DNA of 30,470 bases, taken from a virus. Within the stretch, counting starts at the first letter, position 1, and every line of letters begins with the position of its first letter. Shown one piece after another: positions 20,174 to 26,379 of the stretch. The position numbers and the translations under genes were made by a program. The DNA lies in the IMG/VR virus record IMGVR_UViG_3300045912_000364, positions 1 through 30,470 of that record. One strand, given 5' to 3'. The notes beneath the pieces were generated by a model. That model worked only from the letters and a program-made list of their open reading frames with translations, had not been told where the DNA came from and ran no database searches.

Positions 20174-20815
20174 ATGGCAGAAACACCAGGAAATCCCCAG
20201 GCGGGTGCTTCCGCGGAAGGCCAGCAGCCCCCGGCGGGCGATCCGAAAGACCCGGCGTCTCAGGAAACAACGAAAACCACATTCCAGGATGACCTTAGCG
20301 GCTTGACGCCTGACGAACTGAAAGAACGATTGCTCGCTGAAACGGGCAAACGCGCTGAAGCTGTCAAGGCAGAACGAGCGTTGCGAGAAAGAATCGCTGC
20401 GTTTGAAAAAGCCGAAGAGGAGCGCAAGAAGGCAGCCATGACAGAAGTCGAACGTGCGAAAGCCGAAAAGGCGGAAGCCGACAAAGTCATCGAAGCACTT
20501 CGAAGCAAGAACCTGGATCTCGTCATTCAGGGCATTGCCCGCGACCTTGGATTCAAGTATGCGGACGACGGCACTCGCTTCATTGATCGATCAAAACTGA
20601 AGATCGATGCAAGCGGCGAGCCTGAAAACGCGAAAGAGCTTCTTGAAGAGATTCTCAAACTCCGACCAGAGCTCAAAAGCGGAGGCGGCGTGCCGGCAAC
20701 GGATCCATCGAATCCACGGGGGGGCGCGAGCCCAGCAGCAAAGGACGCAAAGGTGAAGGAAGCGGTGGACATGTTCCCGGCGCTTCGGAATCGCGTCACA
20801 GTTGGAGATAAGTAA
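20174..20815 (+). CDS. Capsid scaffolding protein
   Basis: The 213-aa protein has a Pro/Gly/Gln-rich disordered N-terminus. A long charged coiled coil follows (DELKERLLAETGKRAEAVKA through KAEADKVIEALRSKN). Then comes a small ordered part (QGIARDLGFKYADDGTRFID, KELLEEILKLRPEL). The C-terminal region ends in KVKEAVDMFPALRNR. This is the usual design of phage scaffolds, which guide major capsid assembly and then leave. Position, between portal/MuF and the decoration/major capsid genes, is canonical. Confidence 0.85.
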   Translation: MAETPGNPQAGASAEGQQPPAGDPKDPASQETTKTTFQDDLSGLTPDELKERLLAETGKRAEAVKAERALRERIAAFEKAEEERKKAAMTEVERAKAEKAEADKVIEALRSKNLDLVIQGIARDLGFKYADDGTRFIDRSKLKIDASGEPENAKELLEEILKLRPELKSGGGVPATDPSNPRGGASPAAKDAKVKEAVDMFPALRNRVTVGDK

Positions 20816-21229
20816 GTGGAAATTCTGAGATATGACAAAGATTCGGCTGTGCCGATCGAATACGCAGCTACGATCGCGCGGGGTCAACTCGTTGGCATCG
20901 ATGCAAACGGTAACGCTGTGCTTGCTGACGCAGATGCTGGCACGCCAATTCCTGCTGTCGGCGTCGCCCTCGTAAGCGGTGTGGCCGGAACGCGTGGATC
21001 ATTCGCAATGGTTTGCGCCGTCGAGGACGCAGCTGCATCTTTTACTCCCGGCGCTCGCGTTTACCTGAGCGGCACGGCTGGTGGCTTCACGGCCACGAGG
21101 CCGTCGTCCAATGGCAATCTCGTGCAACCGGTTGGAGTTGCATACGCTGCAACTAAGATCGCAGTCAATGTGTCGCAGTCGCAGACAGTCGTCCAGGCCG
21201 CTGGCAACTCGACAGTGGCGTTCGGGTAA
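20816..21229 (+). CDS. Capsid decoration protein (DUF2190-like)
   Basis: The 137-aa protein starts at a GTG immediately after the scaffold stop, with GGAG upstream. The body is beta-rich with IARGQLVGIDANGNAVLADA, then IPAVGVALVSGVAGTRG, PGARVYLSGTAGGFTATRPS and VQPVGVAYAATKIAVNV. The spaced GQ-V, PGxxVYLS and vGxA elements are those of DUF2190-type head decoration or cement proteins. It probably trimerises on the expanded capsid surface. It directly precedes the major capsid gene. Confidence 0.8.
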   Translation: MEILRYDKDSAVPIEYAATIARGQLVGIDANGNAVLADADAGTPIPAVGVALVSGVAGTRGSFAMVCAVEDAAASFTPGARVYLSGTAGGFTATRPSSNGNLVQPVGVAYAATKIAVNVSQSQTVVQAAGNSTVAFG

Positions 21230-21266
21230 CGAGCGCAGTGACAATTTCTAAGGAGCCATACATCTC

Positions 21267-22268
21267 ATGAGCACATTTGGAATGAGAACCTACGGAGACG
21301 GCTTTGTCGCGGATCAGCGACAGCTCCTCCACAATGTGGTCAACGGGCTAGAGGTCTATAACCAATCTCCAGACCCGCTGATCGATCTGTTCACACAATT
21401 GACGGTTCGAGAAAACGCGCGAGTGCCACAGGCCCCCCTCTTCTTCGACGAAGAAGGCGAAGGAGCCAACCCTGACGCACGGCGCATTCAACACAGGCTG
21501 TTGAGTTTTCCCCTTCGGACCTTCGAAACGATTGCGCCTTTTACTCGCACTGGTCTTGAAGACGCGTTGCCAAGCGACATTCTCGATACGGCGAATGCTG
21601 GAATGGCCGGTGATGCTGAACGCGTTCAAGGGCTGTTCTTTGCCTCGATCTTCCTGAAGCGAACGGCTGGATCGATCGGCACTGCCTATCAAGCGTCCTT
21701 CTGGAATGGTGAGACAGACGTCCCGGCATACGGTGAAAACACGTTTGCCTCCGCTCACTCACACTATGCTGGAACCAACAACGCCACGCTCTCGCGTGAT
21801 CACATCATCGGGGCGGTGGAAGACATGCTCGAGCATGGTTACGGCATGCGACCTGGGTCGCTCTATGCCTTCTTCAACACCGCGCAATACAGCGATGTCA
21901 TCGCGATCATGGATCCCACGTCGAATCCAGTGCAAGGCACGCCGATGAGGCAAACGCTCATCGACCAAGGCGGCATTGGCACCGGCATCACCGTGTACGG
22001 AGTGAAGATTCTCTTCAACCAACATGTGCCGGCTGGCTATTTCGCAATCCTCGATGGCGACGTGAAACCCATCGGACGTCGCGAGCATTTGATGCCCGAA
22101 TACCGAGGCTTGCAGATCTTCCAAGATCCACCCAATGAAACTGCGCCGTTGTTGAACACTAAATGGCGTCGCCGCATAGGGTTTGCCGTGCGGCACCTCG
22201 GCGCAGGCGTTTGCCGCCAAATCGTTGCATCGACGACATACACGAACCCAACGATGAGGTTCGCGTAA
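21267..22268 (+). CDS. Major capsid protein (HK97-like fold)
   Basis: The 333-aa protein has AAGGAG upstream. It contains the expected parts: an N-arm (GMRTYGDGFVADQRQLLHNV), an E-loop-like stretch (LFFDEEGEGANPDARRI), a spine helix region (LSRDHIIGAVEDMLEHGYGM), and the P-domain to A-domain strands ending VRHLGAGVCRQIVAS. It also has RPGSLYAFFNTAQYSDVIAI and LFNQHVPAGYFAILDGDVKP, phrases typical of A-domain regions in such coat proteins. Size and genomic position fit a T=7-class head. No protease gene or propeptide is visible. Confidence 0.85.
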   Translation: MSTFGMRTYGDGFVADQRQLLHNVVNGLEVYNQSPDPLIDLFTQLTVRENARVPQAPLFFDEEGEGANPDARRIQHRLLSFPLRTFETIAPFTRTGLEDALPSDILDTANAGMAGDAERVQGLFFASIFLKRTAGSIGTAYQASFWNGETDVPAYGENTFASAHSHYAGTNNATLSRDHIIGAVEDMLEHGYGMRPGSLYAFFNTAQYSDVIAIMDPTSNPVQGTPMRQTLIDQGGIGTGITVYGVKILFNQHVPAGYFAILDGDVKPIGRREHLMPEYRGLQIFQDPPNETAPLLNTKWRRRIGFAVRHLGAGVCRQIVASTTYTNPTMRFA

Positions 22269-22306
22269 CGCAACCAGCCGAAGCGGCGGCCGCACAGGAG
22301 AAGCAC

Positions 22307-22741
22307 ATGTACAAGGTACTAAAGCCGTTTCGAGATGAAGATGCAGGCAAAACCTTCTCGCGAGGAATCGTTGCAAGTACTGCTGATTTCGGCGGAGAAA
22401 AAGCCGTCGAGCGCCTGATCAAGTCCGGCTGTCTCACTCCTTACACCGAGGATGGCTCTCCTGTGTTGTCAGGCAAAGAAAATAGCGCCGCTCGCATTGC
22501 AACTCTCGAGGCCGAAAATGAATCGTTGCGCGCGCAGCTCCTAGAGTTTATTGCCGCACGACAACATCCGTTCGAGACCATCAACGGCATTGGCCATGAC
22601 ATCGCGATTGCGCTTCAAAATGCAGGCTTCAATTCGATGGATGAAATTCGCGATGCTGACGACGATCGCCTCTTAGCCATTGCGGGAATTGGTAAGTCGT
22701 TGCTGAAGAAAATTCGCGGTCACTTTCAGGCCGAGGAGTAG
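22307..22741 (+). CDS. Helix-hairpin-helix protein in the head module
   Basis: The 144-aa protein starts at ATG 22307 (MYKVLKPFRDEDAGKTFSRG) after AGGAG. The N-terminal part resembles small head-associated domains. A short coiled coil follows (NSAARIATLEAENESLRAQL). The last ~60 residues carry two helix-hairpin-helix motifs, INGIGHDIAIALQNAGFNSM and IAGIGKSLLKKIRGHF. The double HhH fold binds DNA backbone nonspecifically. In this slot other phages encode HeH/LEM or Rho-N type DNA-binding proteins, so this may organise packaged DNA or the portal end. Confidence 0.75.
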   Translation: MYKVLKPFRDEDAGKTFSRGIVASTADFGGEKAVERLIKSGCLTPYTEDGSPVLSGKENSAARIATLEAENESLRAQLLEFIAARQHPFETINGIGHDIAIALQNAGFNSMDEIRDADDDRLLAIAGIGKSLLKKIRGHFQAEE

Positions 22742-22750
22742 CCCCCCCCA

Positions 22751-23143
22751 TTGGCCTTTACGTACGACGTCGCGACATACAGAGGCCAAGTGCGGCTGCT
22801 AATTGCAGACACGGACTCGGCCTCCGTGTTGTTTGAGGATGATGAGATCGATGCGTTCTTGTCACTTGCTCAGAATAACGTCTTCCTCGCCGCTGCAATG
22901 GCTATCGAAAGTCTTCTTAGGGAGAAGGGCGTTCGCCTCGCTAAGCGCGTCAAGCGTGACCGCTACGAGACAGAAGAGCACGCAATTCGCGATCTAACGG
23001 AGCTTGCCAAAAGACTTCGCGAGGATGCTGTTGGAGCCGGCGTTTCCGTCGGCGCGGTCGCTGCAAGCGGCGAGCATCTGGATTCCTACTTGCCGCAATG
23101 GGTGCCCGATAACGACATCACCGGAATCGGTAAGGAGCACTAG
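22751..23143 (+). CDS. Head-tail connector/adaptor protein
   Basis: The 130-aa protein starts at a TTG. GAGGAG lies about 12 nt upstream, separated by a run of eight C. The sequence (VATYRGQVRLLIADTDSASV, DDEIDAFLSLAQNNVFLAAA, AIESLLREKGVRLAKRVKR) is the all-helical layout of HK97 gp6/SPP1 gp15-type adaptors. It would dock on the portal below. The weak start may be relieved by coupling with the HhH gene. Confidence 0.75.
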   Translation: MAFTYDVATYRGQVRLLIADTDSASVLFEDDEIDAFLSLAQNNVFLAAAMAIESLLREKGVRLAKRVKRDRYETEEHAIRDLTELAKRLREDAVGAGVSVGAVAASGEHLDSYLPQWVPDNDITGIGKEH

Positions 23144-23148
23144 AACCC

Positions 23149-23523
23149 ATGGGCCTGTTGACTGGAAAGATCGCCGCCGAAACCGCACGGATGCGAGAAG
23201 CGCTCAACACAACGCTCACGCAAACAGGAGACGTGAGGCGATTATCGAGATCGAGCGACGGCCTTGGCGGATTCACCGCAAGTGAAACAACCGTCATCAC
23301 CGCTTCGCCCCTGGCAATTGAGAGATTACGGGACGGGGATGAGCGAGTTTTGGGAGAAGCAATCACTGGGAAGGAGCCATTCATCGTCCATTTTGAAGCT
23401 GGCACCGACGTCAGGCTCGACGACCGAATATACATTGATGACGTGAGATACGACGTAATTGCAGTTCCTGCGCCAGTCACCGAAGAGGCGATGCGACCAG
23501 TAATTGCAGTGAAGTACACGTAG
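23149..23523 (+). CDS. Head closure (stopper) protein
   Basis: The 124-aa protein begins at an ATG 6 nt after the adaptor stop. It is beta-rich, with the run VRRLSRSSDGLGGFTASETT and later FIVHFEAGTDVRLDDRIYID and YDVIAVPAPV. The D-RI-IDGVRYDV-type pattern near the end is typical of SPP1 gp16-like closure proteins. It should seal the portal after packaging and join head and tail. Confidence 0.7.
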   Translation: MGLLTGKIAAETARMREALNTTLTQTGDVRRLSRSSDGLGGFTASETTVITASPLAIERLRDGDERVLGEAITGKEPFIVHFEAGTDVRLDDRIYIDDVRYDVIAVPAPVTEEAMRPVIAVKYT

Positions 23524-24006
23524 ATGGAGCTCGAAATCGTCGTTGAGGTCGATACATCAGACTTCGAGAGGTTTAGTGTGAAGCTGCCACTGGAGATCGA
23601 GCAAGCTGTTCGCCGTTCGGCATTCTTTCTCGAGGGTCATGCATCGCTTTTGGCGCCCTATGACACAGGGGCACTGAAGGCGTCGATTTACACCGACACT
23701 TTCGTATCGACCGAGAGAGAGAGAGCCATAGCGACAGCTCGAGCCTTATGGGCTGCGCGTCACTTGCAGGTCGTTGAAGGAGATGCAAGTGAGGAACGAG
23801 CGTCAGCACTTGGACCGATAGCGCCAGCACCAGATTCCCCCAGATCTCCGTTCGAGGCTGTCGTGGCTGCTGGCATGGAGTACGCGATATACCTTGAATA
23901 CGGCACGTCCCGCATGGCGGCTCGTCCCTATTTTCAACCTGCAATTGCGTCGACGCAGCCTGTCTTTGAGTCCCTGGTTTCTGAAGCAATTAGGAGGAGT
24001 TCATAG
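23524..24006 (+). CDS. HK97 gp10-like tail-completion/neck protein
   Basis: The 160-aa protein starts immediately after the previous stop. It has the HK97-gp10 signature: APYDTGALKASIYTD in the first half, and YAIYLEYGTSRMAARPYFQP near the end. Between them lies an acidic, variable insert (EGDASEERASALGPIAP). This family makes the neck connector in long-tailed phages. Confidence 0.85.
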   Translation: MELEIVVEVDTSDFERFSVKLPLEIEQAVRRSAFFLEGHASLLAPYDTGALKASIYTDTFVSTERERAIATARALWAARHLQVVEGDASEERASALGPIAPAPDSPRSPFEAVVAAGMEYAIYLEYGTSRMAARPYFQPAIASTQPVFESLVSEAIRRSS

Positions 24007-24007
24007 C

Positions 24008-24439
24008 ATGACCGACGAGCAAGCTGCCTGGAAAGTAATATATGAGCGACTGAACTCTTACACATCTCTCATGGCTCTCCTGCCAACTGGCGTGGGAGTC
24101 GCAAAGGCAATTTACGAGCATCCGGGCCCGCAGGGATCGAGTCGGCCGATGGTAACCATTACGAAGCTCTCAGCTAGACAAATCATGGCCCATCAGGAAC
24201 ATATCGCAGCAACGGAGTTTCGATTCTTGGTGCGCGCCATCGGCTCAGATACATCGAAGAAGCAAGTGCTCGACATTGCAACTGAGATCGATGGTGCGCT
24301 TCACAAATATTCGTCAACAGAATCAGGTTGGAGCGTCGATTGCTATCGAACAGAGCCGTTTTCGATGCCCGAAACCGACAACAGCCGCCAGTGGCATCAC
24401 GCTGGCAGCGTATTTACCACGTGGGTTCGAAGGACCTAG
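24008..24439 (+). CDS. Tail terminator-like protein (DUF3168 type)
   Basis: The 143-aa protein starts at ATG 24008 after AGGAG. It contains AWKVIYERLNSYTSLMALLP, then KAIYEHPGPQGSSRPMVTIT, EFRFLVRAIGSDTSKKQVLD and IATEIDGALHKYSS. This is the alpha/beta layout of tail terminator or tail-completion proteins such as the DUF3168 family. They cap the tail tube and set its end. Order after the gp10-like gene supports this. Confidence 0.7.
   Translation: MTDEQAAWKVIYERLNSYTSLMALLPTGVGVAKAIYEHPGPQGSSRPMVTITKLSARQIMAHQEHIAATEFRFLVRAIGSDTSKKQVLDIATEIDGALHKYSSTESGWSVDCYRTEPFSMPETDNSRQWHHAGSVFTTWVRRT
24408..24417 (+). promoter_or_regulatory. Third GCGTATTTAC copy
   Basis: The motif lies in the last codons of the terminator-like gene, 37 nt before the tube-like gene. 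Being inside a coding region it is a weaker candidate than the copies at 13492 and 20157. Confidence 0.25.
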
Positions 24440-24454
24440 AAAGAAGGCATTCTC

Positions 24455-24949
24455 ATGGTAGGAAACGAAGCGGCTGTCAACATTCTGCTCGACGCCACAT
24501 TTGCAATTCGGGGGACAACAGGCGGCGACAACGGCAACCCGGTACGCACCGCTGCAGGGTCTGGGTGGACGACGTTCAAGGCTGATCGAGTTGAAGTGGA
24601 GTCGAATTATCGACGAGTCGATCATGGCACCGCGCAGAACATGGCGGAGTTCAATCGAATCGAGAAACTGCCACAACGTATTGTCGTCGAGACGAAGCTG
24701 CAAAAAGCTACGGCTGCTGAGCTGCAAACGCTGCTGTTGTCTGCCGAGGGCACCGTGGTTCTGTTCATGCTCACAGCTCAAGGCGCAAACGTGAAGAGCT
24801 TGAACGCTCCGTCCACATCTCCGCTTGGCGGGGCGCTTGTGGCCGAGCACAACATGGCGTATGCCGTTCCATCGACATTGCGGTTCGTGCTGGAGCAATA
24901 TGGAACCCAGTTTGTGATGAACGCAGCAGCCAAGGAGTCGATACCATGA
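24455..24949 (+). CDS. Probable major tail (tube) protein
   Basis: The 164-aa protein has an AGAAGG site upstream. Its order, between the tail terminator and the tail chaperone, is that of the major tail protein. The sequence has beta-rich segments (WTTFKADRVEVESNYRRVDH, RIVVETKLQKATAAELQTLL, STLRFVLEQYGTQFV). Tail tube proteins share little sequence, so the call rests mainly on gene order and size. Confidence 0.6.
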   Translation: MVGNEAAVNILLDATFAIRGTTGGDNGNPVRTAAGSGWTTFKADRVEVESNYRRVDHGTAQNMAEFNRIEKLPQRIVVETKLQKATAAELQTLLLSAEGTVVLFMLTAQGANVKSLNAPSTSPLGGALVAEHNMAYAVPSTLRFVLEQYGTQFVMNAAAKESIP

Positions 24950-25422
24950 GCATCCTTGCAAAGATCGAAGCAGCTGTTGAGCCAACCGTTGTTGTGGTTG
25001 AGCACCAAGGAGAGAAATACACGCTTTCAGGCACCCCTGACGCCGCCCTGTATGGAGACATATTTCTCCTTGATCCTGAACAAATCAACAACAGGGTCAC
25101 GATGTGGAGGCAATTCGTTGGAGAACACTTCTCCGTAGATCTGTTCCCCCACGTAGTCGCCGTCGCTCGTACATTGCATCATGAGAAGGATCCCGCAGCA
25201 CGATATGAGGAGCATGAAATTGCAATTCTTGCAACGCGCGACCTGCAGTTGTTCCTATTGCTCATGAATGCTGCCTATCAATGCCTCGGCTTCGGAGAAA
25301 CAAGCGATGCCATTGAGACTGTGCAGGCGGCCGCACTAAAAAACTCACCAAGCGACCAGCCGCACGGGTCGCTATCGAAATCTCGTGCTTCCAAGCGTGC
25401 GGACAAACCACAAGGCAATTGA
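24946..25422 (+). CDS. Tail assembly chaperone, unshifted (G-like) product
   Basis: The 158-aa protein overlaps the tube gene by ATGA. It is mostly helical after a short beta-rich start (TVVVVEHQGEKYTLSGTPDA): DLFPHVVAVARTLHHEKDP, then EEHEIAILATRDLQLFLLLM. Chaperones of this type bind the tape-measure protein during tail assembly. The gene carries a -1 frameshift signal at 25338-25373 that makes a longer G-T form. The last ~25 unshifted residues are low-complexity and basic (SLSKSRASKRADKPQGN). Confidence 0.8.
   Translation: MSILAKIEAAVEPTVVVVEHQGEKYTLSGTPDAALYGDIFLLDPEQINNRVTMWRQFVGEHFSVDLFPHVVAVARTLHHEKDPAARYEEHEIAILATRDLQLFLLLMNAAYQCLGFGETSDAIETVQAAALKNSPSDQPHGSLSKSRASKRADKPQGN
25338..25373 (+). 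promoter_or_regulatory. Programmed -1 ribosomal frameshift signal
   Basis: The heptamer A AAA AAC (25338-25344) lies exactly in the X XXY YYZ register of the chaperone frame (codons CTA AAA AAC). After a 6-nt spacer a perfect 7-bp hairpin follows: AGCGACC (25351-25357) pairs with GGTCGCT (25367-25373), with a 9-nt loop. The -1 frame is then open for 53 codons to 25505. Confidence 0.85.
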
Positions 25423-25505
25423 TGCGTAGCGGTAGTACGGTCGAGGACATTTTCGACCTGATAGCGCTGCACGAGGTGGCAAACCCGGTCGAGCGCAAGA
25501 AGTAA
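25344..25505 (+). CDS. Tail assembly chaperone, frameshift (T) extension
   Basis: Read in the -1 frame after the slippery site, this adds 53 residues to the first 133 of the chaperone, giving a 186-aa G-T fusion. The extension ends STVEDIFDLIALHEVANPVERKK, a helix ending with a basic tail. Independent initiation at the ATG 25422, which overlaps the unshifted stop (TGATG), would give only the last 27 residues. The fused form is the one that links tube and tape-measure proteins in related phages. Confidence 0.8.
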   Translation, partial: LTKRPAARVAIEISCFQACGQTTRQLMRSGSTVEDIFDLIALHEVANPVERKK

Positions 25506-25509
25506 CGTG

Positions 25510-26373
25510 ATGGAACCGACGACACTAGCTGTCAGAGTCAAAGCCGTTGGGGTCGAAGAAACGATCGCAAAAGTTCAAGCAACGGCTCGCTCCATCAATG
25601 CAGCTCAGGCTTCTAGCGCCCGCGCTGGCCACGTCGGCGATTTGCGGCGCGGTGCGATTTCGCCACTCTTTGGGGCAGCTGTCGACGCAAAAGGCGCAAT
25701 GGACTCGCGCCGTGAAGTCCACAATGCGACGCGAGAAACAGAGGAGTTTCGCAGAGCAATAGAAAAGGCTCGTCGCGCAGTTAATGCTCAATACCTGTTA
25801 CTTGCTGGGAGCGCAGCCAGTCAAGATGCGGTCAGAGCTCGTCGCGCTGTCGATGAGACTGCCCTTGCAGTAGGCGATGTTGCTGCCCGTCGTGGTGGAT
25901 TTGGCGGTAGGCCTATAATTGTGGCCCCCCCCTCGAGAGATCGATGGCGAGCCGCTGGCGTAATGGCACGGAGGCGAATGCGACAAATGGGGCCAGTGCG
26001 GGCAGGGCTGGTAGGTCTGCTACTCGCAGGCATCTTCTACTCAATCCTCGAGTTTGTCAGAGAAATCAGACGACTGGGCAAGAACTTGTGGAACATTCCG
26101 GCAATCAAGGGCACCGTTACCGCAATCGGTGAACTACTGAAACTGCTAGCCAAACTTGCATTCCCGCCGAATATAGCGTTGGAAGAGCTCAACAATCTGC
26201 TGGAAGGCAAGCTGCCAGGCCAAGGCCTTGTCGACCGATTCAACAGAATACGAGAGTCCTTTGGGTGGGATCCAATTGATCATCCTGGAGAAAAAGCCGG
26301 CGAGCGTCCTAACCGGCGATCTTCGTGGGAGAACATTTATAACAACCGTTACTCGCGAGCGTGGGGTAGGTAG
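25510..26373 (+). CDS. Short tape-measure-like protein
   Basis: The 287-aa protein follows the chaperone as a tape measure should. It is strongly helical and basic (VEETIAKVQATARSINAAQA, EEFRRAIEKARRAVNAQYLL). One hydrophobic segment (VRAGLVGLLLAGIFYSILEF, ~161-180) lies near the middle, as in many tape measures. Typical siphovirus tape measures exceed 600 residues, so this would mean a very short tail. No Gly-rich repeats or peptidase domain are seen. The GTG at 25507 is an alternative start. Confidence 0.6.
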   Translation: MEPTTLAVRVKAVGVEETIAKVQATARSINAAQASSARAGHVGDLRRGAISPLFGAAVDAKGAMDSRREVHNATRETEEFRRAIEKARRAVNAQYLLLAGSAASQDAVRARRAVDETALAVGDVAARRGGFGGRPIIVAPPSRDRWRAAGVMARRRMRQMGPVRAGLVGLLLAGIFYSILEFVREIRRLGKNLWNIPAIKGTVTAIGELLKLLAKLAFPPNIALEELNNLLEGKLPGQGLVDRFNRIRESFGWDPIDHPGEKAGERPNRRSSWENIYNNRYSRAWGR

Positions 26374-26379
26374 AACTCG

